From Acanthochromis polyacanthus (Eukaryota; Chordata; Actinopteri; Pomacentridae), in contig NC_067127.1 in the NCBI RefSeq assembly GCF_021347895.1, forward strand, positions 20,122,984 to 20,186,983: DNA of 64,000 nucleotides. The letters are read 5' to 3'. This document shows, one piece after another, positions 10,801-25,800 of the stretch. Each line of letters begins with the position of its first letter. Within the stretch, counting starts at the first letter, position 1. The notes under the pieces were generated by a model. The model ran no database searches, was not told where the DNA came from, and was given only the letters and a program-made list of their open reading frames with translations. Position numbers and translations under genes: made by a program.

Positions 10801-13800
10801 TAAGCACAGTGGATAATTATCCTGTGGCATTTTAGTCAACAGACAAATGATCTGAGCAGCAAAGACCACCATCTCTGATTTTCAGCGGGAATACAGAAAC
10901 ACTGTTCTGCCGTTCTTAGCTCATCTTACACACAAACACTGGATGGAAGTCATTAAGTGTCACACAAGTCTTTGTCATGGTGGCCCGGTCATTCCACAAG
11001 GTACGACAGCTAATCGACAATACGTTCTCCGTTTCCAGCTAGAAGAGTCATTTACCACATTAACAATGTCTAGAATGGATTTCTGATTAATTTAATGTTA
11101 TCTTCATTGAAAACAAATTTTCTTCCAACAATAAGGACATTTCTAAGTGATCCAAAACTTTCGAATGGTACTGTGCCTAACATTAAGGCACAGCAGGAAA
11201 GCATGTTTTTCTTTCTTCAGGCAACGCAGCGCTATTCAGTTGCCAAACATATGACATGATTTTAAAATTCTGATGCAGTTGAAGTGTGTATTGTACTAGG
11301 AAAGCCGTATCAGATTGCGACTCGATATCAGCTGATTGTAAATAATAAATGACTCGGATCTGGGGCAAACAAAAAACATGACCAGGGCATCGCTAGTTGT
11401 TAATCTCAAACTCTGACAAATTCAAGGAAATTCATTCATGCGGGGTGTCACATACATCCTGTCAAGGTTGAATAAGATGTCAGACAATTTCTGGTAATGT
11501 GCAATTTTCCAGTAACAGAAAAAACTGTTGACAATAGCCAGTCTATTTACTTAATCTAGGTAAATTCTAAATCTATATATTGACAAAAGTGTATATAGCA
11601 TGTCCAACATCTAAAAACTAAGAATGAATGGCATTTTTGTTTCTGCTTGAAACACAAGATGTATCCTCACTTTCTATGAATAACTGCAAACAAATCCTTT
11701 TCTTCTTTCTCACCATATGGAGTTCAGTATGAAGAACAGCTGAATAAATATACATCCAAAAGGCAGGATTCCTCCCATGATGATACCAGGGAAAGGCTTT
11801 GTGTAGAATGACTGTTCTGGGATTTGACGAGGAATCTGATTGGTGCGAACAGGGTGCTCGATACCCTAAATCAATCAGCAGAGAGAGAGAGAAAGAGTGA
11901 AACATTCATAAGGGCATTTCTTAAAATAGTCACAAAGCTACTGACAATAAAAATGTCATGAAGTTAAACGTGCTAACCGCAGTGAAGCCTCTTTATATTC
12001 ATGCTGGCTCAATTCAGGGAAACAGAAATCAATCAATCAATGAAACTTTAACTGTATAGCATTTTCCATACAAATAAAACGTTACACCAAGAGCTTTGCA
12101 GATGAAAGGAATAAACAAACAATAAAACAATACAAAACAATGGAAAGTGCAGATACTTGAAATTGGTGTAATGTGAGCACTCGTGCTGCCGAGTTCTGAG
12201 TTAGTTGAAGTGGAAGTATAGTTTTCTTAGAGAGACCAGATAAGAGAGCACTACAGTAGTCAATCTTCTTCTTTTCCTTTCGGCTTTTCCCTTCAGGGGT
12301 CGCCACAGCGAATCAATTGCTTCCATCTAACCCTGTCTTCTGCATCCTCTTCTCTCACACCAACTACCTTCATGTCCTCTTTAACCACATCCATAAACCT
12401 CCTCTTTGGTCTTCCTCTAGGCCTCCTGCCTGGCAGTGGGAAACTCAGCATCCTTCTACCAATATATTCACTCTCTCTCCTCTGGACATGTCCGAACCAT
12501 CTCAGTCTGGCCTCTCTGACTTTATCTCCAAAGCCTCTAACATGTGCTGTCCCTCTGATGTACTCATTCCTGATCCTATCCATCCTGGTCACTCCCAAAG
12601 AGAACCTCAGCATCTTCAGTTCTGCTACCTCCAGCTCTGCCTCCTGTCTTTTCCTCAGGGACACTGTCTCCAGACCAAACAACATGGCTGGTCTCACCAC
12701 AGTTTTGTAAACCTTTCCTTTCATTTTAGCTGAAACTCTTCTATCACACATCACACCTGACACTTTTCTCCAGCCGTTCCAGCCTGCCTGTACACGCTTC
12801 TTCACCTCTTTTCCACACTCTCCATTGCTCTGGACTGTTGACCCTAAGTACTATAGTAGTCAATCCTACATGTAATAAAATCATTCATTAGTGTCTGTGT
12901 AATTGTTTTAAAATAATTCTAAAATATATTTGCTGTGATAAAACATCTACAGAGCCATGCAAAAATAACTGTATTTATGTGTGTTTATATTTACTTACAG
13001 CCTTCTTGAAGCCAAAGTATGCTCCTATAAAAGTGAGGGGCACTGAGATACAGAACCAAAGAGCCAATATGGCGACCAGGGTCCCAAAGGGCATCGCTGC
13101 TGAAGAACCTTCACCCCACAGGATCAAGTTCATCACAAAGAAGTCTGCAAACACCACCCTGAGGAGTGACAAAGATGATGTCAGAATAAAGAGTTAGTGA
13201 GTCAGATGGTGGAAGTAAGATGTTGTGTCTTTCTCATGCAGGGAACTTCTAACCCCAGATCATTAAGTAAAGTGTTAGATTGAGCCATGATAATCTTACC
13301 CGGGACAGAGAAAGGCAGTGAGCAGAACATTGGTCTTCCACTTCTCTCCTCCAAAAGCTGCAACACAAAGACAAACAAACAAAAAAAAAGGGCATCAAAT
13401 GAAATTGGAAGCTGTCATGGTATTGCTTTTGTTCTCACCGTTTACATGCGTTTGACTGTAGGGACTCCAGTGAGCAAGAAGATACTCATCAAGTTTTACT
13501 ACCAGGTGGCAGTCTTAAAAATAATAATTTAAATAAATGTCAAGTCAGTATTGCCTGGTGAGGTAACATACACTACTGTTCAAAAGTTTGCGGTCACTCA
13601 GGCAGTCTCATATTATCCATGAAAACTCACACTTTTATTCATGTGCTAACATAATTGCACAAAGGATTTTCTAATCATCAATGAGCCTTTCAACACCATT
13701 AGCTAACACAATGTAGCATTAGAACACAGGAGTGATGGTTGCTGGAAATGTTCCTCTGTACCCCTATGGAGATATTCCATTAAAAATCAGCCGTTTCCAG

Positions 13801-16800
13801 CTAGAATAGTCATTTACCACATTAAGAATATCTAGACTGGATTTCTGATTAATTTAATGTTATCTTCATTGAAAAAAATGCTTTTATTTAAAAAATAAGG
13901 ACATTTCTAAGTTACTAAACTGCTGAATGGGTTGTAAAAGTAATGAAGCCTGTGGCCATTGATGAAAGCAGTGTAATATTTGTACATCTGAAGTGATACC
14001 ATTTGAATGACTGTGGCAACACTCCCAGGAACAATGCTGTATTAATTTATTACTGATGCAAGCTGAACCTTTACTACTGCTTCATAGCCTAGCCGCACTA
14101 GACCCATGCTCTGAAGACGCAAGGGTCTAGGCACGTTTGACAGGGAGGGAGGCGGGCTAAAAGGTTGTCTATCAAATCACTCTGCAGCAATTGGGTAGGT
14201 ATACAACCAATCAGCGCAACGAATAGGCTCCTAGAGCGCCGGAAATCAGAGGATGCGGTAGTTCGGTGAAGCCTTATTTATACAGTCAATGGGTGAAGCT
14301 CAAGTATATTACAGACATGTTAACAGAAAGATTATTCAGAGTCTGTGCTAATGGAGCTCAACGACTGTTGTCGTTTTTGTTGTCGACCCTGGCAGAGAAT
14401 TAAATTCGTTGCCGTGGGTTGTCTAGCGCGGCTAGGCTAGTTGTTTCCGGTTGTTTCTGTCCGAATCGTCGCGCCTCTGTCGTCACTTAGTTACGCCCGC
14501 CTTCTGACTCTACACTTCATGGTGATTCGTCTGGCCAGTTTTAGGAGCATCCAACCTCGAGCCTTATGGAGGGTAACTAGACCCACCCTGGCAGAGAATT
14601 AAATTCGTTGCCGTGGGTTGTCTAGCGCGGCTAGGCTAGCAGCTTCACATTATTAACATTTAACCAGCAAAACGTGAGTTGACTTTTGTCCATGAATTAG
14701 GCACAGAACAAAGTGTGTATCAAAAATGCATCTACAAAAAAATTGTAATTTTTGGCAATTTATTGAAGCAGTTTAGTTTAAAATAGCACAGGTAGTAACA
14801 GAACAAGAGGGAGCAGCACCAGTGAGTTGTTAGATGAATGTTTATATAATAGTTTAAAGCATTTTATAATTGCTTAAAGTGCTTTGGTCTAGTTCTTTCT
14901 GCACTTACATTTGTAGAGCCGAGCAGCCACATATCCAGCAGGAGTTCCCAGAAGGACCCAGAGAACAACAGAACATGTCATCAGAGCCCCACGATTTGCC
15001 GGAGAGAGGAATCCAAGACAGGCAAAGACTGGAAAGGGGAGAGAGATTTTCTAAAATGTCATGTTTGCAGCTTCATAGTGTTTTGTGAAATGTGTTTTCT
15101 GTATAAATGTAAGGCTGTACTGTCATGCCAATACACATCTGCAAACTAGAGGTATATTTCCTGAACTCTGTCAGTTTGGTGTCGTGCAATGCAGTCCACT
15201 TGAGGAAGCGGCGCAGAGTAGTCTAATCTTGGCCATCTTAGCGTGTTCAAGTTTTGGCGTGTGAATATCAGAAGGTTCAGTCTTGCTCAGTGTCAAATGC
15301 TCAGAGTGTTTTTCAGATGGAGTCCTGCAGCAGTCCACAGACAGGTCTAACAAGCTCTTTTCACTGTTACAAAGTAGTGAAATCGATCAAACTGTCACAT
15401 CCAGTTATTCTGTCAAGGGCGCAATCAAAAAAGTTGAAAAACAAACAAAAGCATTCGTCAAAAGGGTTTTGTCACGCATTTCTCAGAGTGATACGTAGTG
15501 ACTGAAAGAATGAGATCACGGGTACAAGCGGCTGAAATGAACTTCCTCTGTAGGGTGGCTGGGCTCAGCCTTAGAGATAGGATGATTAGATCCACCAAGC
15601 TCATAGTAGAGCTGCTGCTCCTTTGCGTCCAAAGGAGCCAGTTGAGGTGGTTTGGACATCTGATTCAGATGTCTCACGGGAGGCTTCCTTTGGAAGTTTT
15701 CCAAACACGTCCACCTTGGAGGGGACCCCGGGGTAGACCCAGAACCCACTGGAGGGATTATGTACCTCGTCTGGTCTGGGAACAGCTCAGGATCCCCCAG
15801 GAAGAGCTGGAAAGCATCACTGAGGGGGAGGACATCTGGAATGACCTACTTTGTCTGTTGCCTGGACAGACACCTCTCCCCTGCACAAACAGCCCTGCAA
15901 CGAGCTAGGTGCCCCAATGCCACCAGAGGGCAACACCAGCCTGTTTATTACAGACAGGCTAGTCAGTCAGAGTGCACAAACTCTGAGTGGGTTATGAAAC
16001 CAATAGGCTGGGGATACAGGCTGTAACTTGCTATAGCCCCTCCAAAGTTCATAGCAGTGGTTTAGTCACAAGCCAAGGGAAGAGCTGCAAGATTCATAAA
16101 GGAGGAAGTCTTTGCTCTTCTGGAGAAAACAGGGACAGATCAGTACCTCAGTTTTACTCAAAATATTTCCTTGAGAGATGTAGGTGATTTCAGACCTACT
16201 GCCGCCTAAAGAGGCCTGGAAGGAATGGCAGGGTGTACCTGGGATCTGTACACACGCTCATATCACATAAAATACATGATGCTGCTGGCAATTCATCTAA
16301 CACTGAAACCTGTTCTCTCTCTCCTGAGAGGCTACCATGTTTAAGTGTGGACACACAACACAGACAGGGAGCACTGAGATTTCTTCAGCTGCACACACTG
16401 GTTCATAAACTCATTGCTTGCAGCAGCAGACACTTTCTATCTCTACAAGCCATGCATATAACATGGGTACAGAACTGTGGGAAAGATCTCACTTTCAACT
16501 CACTGCTATTAAACAATAACAAAGGTAATAAACACATACAGAGGGTGACAAAGGTCATAATGAAGATCTGGGTTCCAGAGCCGAGGAAAACCGACAGCAG
16601 CATCCCCTTCTTGGGAGGTCGGAAAACATCTCCATGGACTAATTTCCACCCAAACTCCTCCTGAGCATCCTCCTGGAAAACAGGATAGACCAAATGTAAT
16701 GACAGCAATAAATCTAAACCAGGAATGTCCATAGATGTACCATGTACTGGTGGCATCATGATGAAGTGTCATGACTGCTTTGTTTGTTTCATGGAATGGT

Positions 16801-19800
16801 TAAAGTATAAAGTTATTCATGTTTGCAGGAACTATGAACTTGGAGCTATTGGCAATTTTCTGTCCACTGCTTGCTCCTCTGCTCCATTATTATCCTCCAT
16901 AGAAATAGATACTCACCACAGAATCCATCTGATTGTATCTGGCGATGTCTTTGTGCAAAGTCCTCAGCATGATCATGGCTACCATTCCAGACAGGAACAG
17001 CACAATCACCAGGGAGTTCATTATGCTTTGGAGAAAAACAGCAATCCAAGCAGATTTGATCATGCATCAGTATTTTGATGTGAATCGATGCTGAAGTGGT
17101 TTTGTAATAAATATTAAGTTCTCCAAAACAGGCACAACTGCATTTCATATAAGCATGCACACTTGCACAATTGGGACATCGTGATGATTCACACACGCCA
17201 CAGCATTTGCTCTTAGTAACCACTTGTTTGACAACAGTTCAGGACAATGCTAGTCAGCAGTTAAAAATCTGCTCTTGTTTGCTTTCAGGTCTGATTTGCA
17301 ACAGATTACCACTTGAATCTGTGTTAACAACTACACTGCCCGTCCAAAAAAAAAAAAAAAAAAGTCACACACTAATATTTCATTGGACTGCCTTTAGCTC
17401 TGAGAACGACACATATTCGCCGTGGCATCATTTTGATAAGCTTCTGCAATGTCACAGCATTTATTTCTGTCCAGAGATGCAATCATTTTCTGCCAAGATC
17501 TTATATTGATGATGGGTGAGTCGGACCGCTGCAAAAAGTCTTCTCCAGAACATCCCAAACATTCTCAGTGGGTCTGAGGTTTGGACTCTGTGGAGGTCGA
17601 TCTATGTGTGAAAATGATGTCTCATGCTCCCTGATCCACTCATTCTCAATTTGAGCCCCATGAATCCTGGCATCTTGGAACATGTCCATAACATTAGGGA
17701 AGAAAAACTCCATTGATGGAAAGACCTGTTCATTCAGTATATTCAGGTAGTCAGCTGACCTCATTCTTTGGGAACATAATGTTGCTGAACCTGACCAACC
17801 CCAGATCATAACTCTAACCCCCACAGGCTTGTAGGTACTAGCCATGATGAGGTCATCACTTCATCTGCCTCTCCTCTTACCTTGATTATTTTGGAAGAGA
17901 GTAAATCTGGAGTCATCAGACCACATTACCTTCTTTTATTGCTCCAGAGTCTAATATTTATGCTAGCTAGCAAACTGAAGCCCTTTTTTCAGATAGCCTC
18001 GCTGATCAGTGGTTTTCTTAGAGCTACACAGCTATTTAGTCCCAGTCCTTTGAGTTCCCTTTGCATTGTGTGTGTGGAAATGCTCTTACTTTCACTATTA
18101 AACATAGCCGTGAATTCCCCTGTTGATTTCCTACGATCATCTAAGAGTTGGTTCCCGCCACATTTCTTCCTCGCCACTATCCTTCAGGTTTTAATGCGTT
18201 GGGCAGTTCTTAACCTGATTTTAGTACTTTCAGAAATCTCCTTAGTTGTTTTTTTTTTTTTTTTTTTTTTGCTTGATGCAGGCCAATAATTTGACCCTTC
18301 TGAAACATATTAACATCCTTTCTACGACCGTAGGATTTGTCTTTCGACATGGTTGCTCCTCACTGCATCAGCTAGGGTTAACTTGTTACCATCTGAAACA
18401 TATTCATCACTGCAGTAATTATCCAATGGAAGGCTCTTATCTACTTTCTTAGTTAAATCCAGGTGGCAATGTTTTTTTTTTTTTTTGGACAGGCAGTATA
18501 TTATTGTTAAACAATTAAAAAAATATTACTGGCAGTTTTTTCCTTCTAAAAGATCATTTCTGAGGTGCAAATCCTGGCACAAAATTCACAACATACTGAT
18601 ACATGTCAGTGTTTATGCGTTACCTGAACCACTGGATGTTAGTGTGAGGCATTGACTCCAGGATGTAGTCCCATCTGGATGCCCAGCGAATTTTCTTGTC
18701 CTCCTATATATACACATGCAAGCACGCACACACACAATTTAGATATATTTACCTTTAAAACTTAGAATAAGCATTTTCTTTACTCATAATAATTCAGCTG
18801 CTTTAATCAAAAAACATCTGTCTCCACAGTCTTGATGGCTCGAATCATCCATCCATCCATTCTCTATACACCACTTTATCCTCACTAGGGTCATGGGGGG
18901 TGCTGGAGCCTATTCCAGCTGACTCGGAGGAAGGCAGGGGACACTCAGGACAGGTCGCCAGTCTGTCGCAGGGCTACATATACAGACACACAATCACACT
19001 CACACCTACGGGCAATTTAGAATAACCAATTAACCTCAGCATATTTTTGGACTGTGGGAGGAAGCCGGAGTGCCCGGAGAAAACCCACGCATGCACAGGG
19101 AGAACATGCAAACTCCATGCAGAAAGATCCCAGGCCCAGGCCAGGATTTGAATCAGGATCTTCTTGCTGCAAGGCGAAAGTGCTAACCACTACGCCACTG
19201 TGTAGCCCCCTGGCTCGAATCAGTATAGTTATATTGTTCACCAGAGTGGAAAACTGGTCCCAGAGGAATTAGAATGAGTGGCCAGATGTCTCTTTATTTT
19301 ATTTTTTTCCACAAAGGATAGGTGGAATGACTATTAGTCCAAAGTAATTCAGCAGCATAGTGCACTTGGTTTTTGGGTTTGTCGTTTTCATGGTTGAAAT
19401 GCAGCATTAGTCCATTTTCAGTTTTTAACCCAGATGGTAACAGATGGTACAGCTTCTCAGAATAGCCTTTAACACAGAGAAATAGTAGTGTTGTACTAAC
19501 CACAAAGTTGACAGAGTAGGTGTATGTGATCTTGAACTCTCCTGTGTGCTTGTTTTTGAGGAACTTTGGCCCTCCAGAACAATCAGGCTTGTCATCAATA
19601 GGGTTTTCATAGCTGGGCAGAGAATACGAGAGAGCCAGAGGAAACACATTTCAGATCCAAGTAACCTGCACCATTTATATACTTTGCATATTGAATACTG
19701 TTTACAATGTGGGCATGACATAATAAGGATGAGGCTACTACACTGTTCTACTAGTATGTGGGATGGCTTTTCTTACCAGTGAACAGCACCTGAGATCTTT

Positions 19801-22800
19801 AAGCATGCCCCAAAAACATTAAAGTAAATGCACCTCAAGCCAACAGAGCTAACATTAAACAGTCACATTATAGCAAAAACTTTCAATCATTTGATAATAC
19901 TAACAAGTAGGGTTGCTCAGGATCTTCTGAGACACCACTGAGTTATGCTGCCATAGGTTTCGACTGCTACAGGACTCCCATGATGCACTGGGCTCCTCTC
20001 CTCTCTCTACACAGTTCATATCACTATTGCATATCACTAACTCTGTGTTTCCCGAAGTCCTGTACTTGTTCTTTCCACGGATGTCTCTGGATCTGGAGCC
20101 ACTGGTCTCACCCCCACTCTTGCCCCAACCAGTCGAGGCAGATGGCCACCTTCTCAGAGCCGGGTTCTGTCGGAGATTTTGTTTTTCCCTCCTCGCTATT
20201 CCACTCATAGGGAATCCAAAATCAACTCTGGATTGCTTGGTTCTCTGTTCATACTTCATAAGGTCTGTACCTTAAGATGACAAATGTTGTAAATCTGCAC
20301 CACATAAATAAAACTGAATTGAACTGAATTACCTTTTGGGTTCAACCTTGGCAGCTACCAGTCGTGCTCCAAGTTGTTCATGCTCAACAATGTGGTAAAG
20401 GATGGTGATGTCCACATGGTTAAAGATGTAAAAAGCATCCCATTCATTAAAATTTGTCTGGAAAACAAAATGAAGTCACAAAAGTTTATCAGAAGTGAGT
20501 TGGCCACTGTGCAATATCAATTAAATGTGAAATGTTTCAAATCTGTATCTCTCAATAAAAGTTAACAAGCAAAGAATTTCCTCTTATGAACAATCAAAAC
20601 CAAATACTTTAGAAAGAGTATTCTGCAAATACAGATCCCAAAGCAGAACCTCAATGCAACAAAAGTGAATACACCTGTGATCACTGACACACGTTAAAAA
20701 AAACCTCTGCACACTGAAACAAAGTTGAGAACAGCTGTCCAGTTAGCCTAAATGCATGAATGTCAGACTTCCTTAAGATGAAAAAGGATCCAGCAAGAGA
20801 GGTGAGAAACTAAAATCACTCAATACAGTTACAGGAGATATAGAACAAACCATGGCACCGGTAAGCAGAGATGCAGTGGGTGTTTTCATAAAATGATACC
20901 ACAGCCAGTGTGCTTTTTACACACTCAAGCTCTGGAAAACAGATGGGCAGGTGCTAAAGACATTCAGCATGTGTAGGGGCTTCGGATCTAACTGAAAAAC
21001 CTGTGATTAGTGGACAAGTGTTGACTGTCATGGCTTCATCCCCACTAAAATGTATGGGGGCACCTGGAGACTGAGATAATCAAACATTCCTGACATGTGG
21101 ACTCCATGCAGCCTTAGTGCTGCTGTCATGGAAGCAAAGGAGAGGGACACAAAATATCAAGGCATTTTGAAATTCATGGATATTTTGTTGGGATCCAACT
21201 TTTCACTCAAAATCAGCTTGATTGGGTCCAGCATGTCTGCCATGAATCTGGCCAAGAACACCACAGTGAGTCTTGACAGTGAAGCACAGAGATGGGAGCA
21301 GGATAATATGGAGTAGGGATGTGCGGACTAGTCGTTTAATCGGTTAATTGTCGACTCATTTATTAAACGGTTAGTATTTTACTAGTCGGAACTGAAAATA
21401 AGCAAAACATAATTCTACTGTTAAAGAGGATTGTGTCCGTGCGTGTCACACTCACATTGACGATACAGGCATCTTTACGTCGGCCTGTATCTGTGACAAA
21501 ACAGCCAATAGGGAAACCAGGATTACAGAACTTCTGTCCTTCTTCAACATCGTAGCACCAGGTGACCGGCATGTTATCCACAATCCTACACACACAAAAG
21601 AGAAACACAAAAGCCTGTGATGCCTACAAACAAGATGTAATGTGCACATTGTATGTATATCACACCATTTTGTTGAGGCACTACTTTCTTAAACATCAAG
21701 TCATAAACATTGGACAGACAGTTACTCTAAAAGATAGAGTCAAGTGAATATATTAGAAAATATACTACAAGAGATACAGTTCCTATAAAACATATTCACC
21801 CTCTTGGAAGTTTCCTCCTTTTACTACTTTTTAACACTTAATCATGGTCAATTTAATTTGACCCTTTGGATAAGAATTTACAATGAGTCTTTCATGTCAA
21901 AATTACAATTGATTTCTAAAAGGCAATTTCAATTAAATGACAGCACAAATATCGGTCCCTTTGACAGTGATTCACCTCATTTAACACAGGCACATTTAAC
22001 TGGCACTTGATGTTACACAATGAGTGGAATGGAGATCCAAATGCAGTGATTTCTCACTGACTGTAGTCTGACGTGCAGCAATAAAGAAATGGGACACTGG
22101 ATGCTGAACACGTGATTCAGCAGCTACATAGTAACAGAGTACATCAAAGTGTCGCCCAACATCTCAACACTGTATGAGAAAAGCAACGGTTGAATTTAAC
22201 GGTTTCCTTTCATTTCACAGGTGGGTTTCTAGCTCACTGAAATGACCTATTATCTTTCGTTCCCATTCAGTTTTGTCACAAAATGAACTATGAGCAAAGA
22301 ACTAACATCATTCCAGCAATTAAGATTGAACAGAAAGAACATCAGAACCATGTTATTGGATGATTTGGGTATGCAAGCTTTCTGTGGTCTAGGTGACACT
22401 GGCATCTTCTACTGGAAGCTTAGCCGTTTGGTGTCAGGTTGTATAGAAAGAACCAAGTCTCATCCAGCGATGACATTGTCCAGAAACTCTGGATCGCCCT
22501 CTAGTGAGTCTTTTAGTCCTTGGTGAGCAGTTTGGGTACAAGCTTCCTGCAAACCTTGTACCCAAACAAGGTTTGTATCCTCACTGACTCCCTATTCAAT
22601 CCCTGTAGCTCAACCATCATGCTGATCAGTCTACGACCACTCTGCACCAGTTCCTTGACCTTCTAGAAGTTGGTATCAGTTTAAAATCTGAGTTTTGGGT
22701 CTTTCTCCACCCCTTCCCACCCCGTTCTAAACCTACTGTGCCAGTCATAGACATGTATAGGACGTTGTTTGCCCTGCCTGAACATACTTCAGGATGGTTC

Positions 22801-25800
22801 TTGGCAGCAGGCCCTAAAAGGTTTGTAAAGCTAGAGGGTATTATAAAAGCAGCAAAGCATAAGAAAAACCGTGGAGGACAACCTAATCAGTCTGCGAATG
22901 AACTGTGACTTGGGAGAAGATTTGTTTTCCAGCAAGACAAAAAGCTGAAGCATACCGTCAACGCTACACAGTGATGTATTAAAGACAAAAGAGTGAATGT
23001 TCAGGAGTGGAGTCAGGTGGAGTGTATGCCACTGAATCATACATACCAGTGATGCTGGTAGTTGAGTAGCATTCCTTTCTTGAGGAAATCCAGCTTGGCT
23101 TTGTCTGATGGGTTACTGGTGGAATAGGTTCTCGTACACACCTTCCCACACGTCACAGGTTTCTTGAACTCAAACTGACAAATAAAATTTTAATATAGAT
23201 GCTGTTCAGTATCATGTCAACAAAGTTTTGTTTAATAATAACAATGCATCACTCACAACAGTGCAAAGTCAGTTTTTAATATACATGGGGTGGTGTGGGG
23301 AGCAGAAGCAGGTGGGCTGTATAGTCCTGTTGGATGTGAGGATGCAGGGTTCTATGTTTTACTGTCCAGGAGACTGAAATCATGGTTAGTTTCTATGGCA
23401 GACCACTCCTCAAACATTATTCCTGTTGGGACATGGCATCTTTGTAGCAGGACAAAATCCATTTTTAATGATGATTCAATGTCCAAGTTTGTGTTGTATG
23501 TTTCATGGGTTCAGTATGTGTTATTTATGGCTTATGTATTGTTTATGTGCATTTCTTGTATGTATACACTACCGATCAAAGGTTTGGGGTCACCCAGGCC
23601 ATCTCACGTTTTCCATGAAAAGTCATACTCTTATTCATTTGCTAACATAAATGAACAAGGGTTTTCTAATCATCAATGAGCCTTTCAACTCCATTAGCTA
23701 ACGCAATGTAGCATTAGAACACAGGAGTGATGGTTGCTGGAAATGTTCCTCTGTACCTCTATGGAGATATTCCATTAAAAATCAGCCGTTTCCAGCTAGA
23801 ATAGTCATTTACCACACGGACAATGATTCATGTAGTGTTATTTTCAATAAAAAAATGCATTCTTTAAAAAATAAAGACATTTCTAGTTGATCCCAAACTT
23901 TTGAACAGTAGTGTATTTGAGTATACATGTTTGTTGCTCTAAATGTGTCTATGTGTTTCTGTAGAGGTTTGTGTTTCTATTGACATTTGTTACCTTGTAT
24001 GGTGACGGCTCAATTCTCTCCCCAAAGAGAACCTGACCCAGATTCTCTGATGGACGTTTCATTGTTTCCTCTGAGCAGAAGTCAAAACTGCAGAAAAAAA
24101 AGAACTCTGTTCAAAACACTGTGGACAGACGAAAGGTATTTACCTTCACTAAACTCATAAATACTGTAGTCTGTAATACTGATCTAGAGTTTCCCAACTC
24201 TTTTATTAGTTCATTTTCAAACTCCCAAATTCTCCGCATTCCATGATTTAGGGAGACCTCAGAAATAATTTTTGCTTTTGGACTAAGATAAGGCACAGAG
24301 AAGCTGTTTTTGCAACCTGATGAAATAAGACAATTTTGTTGAAAGTCTTACAAGAAACAAAACACATAGTGCTACTTACGCTGTATATTCATAAGGCAAA
24401 ACAGACTCCACTGAATCAAGTCTGTTCACAAACAGTTCAATTTCTGACTAGAAGAGAAGAAAAGCAGACACATATTAGCAGAAGATACATTCACCATGTA
24501 TGACCCATAACACCTAATATTGGCTTGTTACACATATATTGGTATCAGAGTACACCCCCTGTCAAAAGTTTTAGGACACTTTCTCATTCAAATAAATTTG
24601 AACCTGTCTGAAAACTTTTGACAGGGGGTGTATATGCTGTCAAATGTGCTACTGTTACATGGTTTACCAATATTAGAAAGGCTCTGTAGTACCCCGTTGT
24701 TAAAAATTGTTAAAACATTTTATTAGAAGCTTCATGTGCAACAGTGCTCTGCTTTCATTTCCTGCATTCATAGGGGCTGTGCCAGCTGTATTGACTTCTC
24801 TTTTATGCACACTGCAGCTTTCACTACGACCAAATGAGAGACATGGCTGCAAACACTAGTGCCCTTGCTGATCATCCACAGAAGCAGACGTGTAAGGCAA
24901 AATACAGTATTACTTCGCTTACAAAAGGCAAAAAAACAACAAAAACAAGATATAATATTACGAAAATGACACTCAAATGAGGAAAAAAAATGAAAGAAAC
25001 AACAAAAATGAGACATAAAAACACAAAAACAAGACAAAATATTACAAAAATGAGACATAAAATGACAAATGAACAATCTAGTATTTTACTGTATGATCAA
25101 AACAACTTGTCGTGGTCTAGAAATTATTTTAAATTTATAATGCTGACAGTGAGGGTAAGCCCACAGACGCCGCAAGGTAAATCTGTAAGACATGTTTTAT
25201 ATCTACACAAACCAAAGGAACAAACATGCAATTTGTTAAGGAATGCTGGTGTGCTGAAAGACCTCCAAGAGTGAATGTTTAGCAAATGTGATCGATAACA
25301 TAATGACATCTGAATCTCACAGCAAAACTCAACACTCATCAAGCGATATTCCAATCTTCTATTGTAAATTTTTGGTGAGCCCAAGCAAACCGTAGCCTCA
25401 GTTTCCTGTTCTAAGCTGACAGGAGTGGTACCTGGTGTGGTCTTCTTCTACTGATAAAGTGTAATTTCTCAAGGTGGGACGAGTTGTGCCCTCAGAGATG
25501 GGATTCTGCATTCCTTGCTTTTACTAGTGGTTATTTGAGTTACTGCTGCCTTTCTATAATTTGAACCAGTCTGACCTCTGGCATCACCAAGGCATTTTCA
25601 CCAAAACAACTTCTGCTCACAGGATATTCTCTTTTTTGGGCCATTCTCTGTCAACCATAGAGATGGTTGCGTGTGAAAATCCCAGTAGATCAATAGTTTG
25701 TGAAATACTCAGACCAGCCTGTCTGGCACCAACAACCATGTCTTTCTTCCTCATGATACTCGGTTTGAACTTCAGCAGGTCGTCTTGACCACGAATGCAC

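Noticed and set aside
12317..12733. 138- and 112-codon plus-strand frames
   Set aside because: Antisense shadows of the RTE LINE reverse transcriptase on the minus strand.
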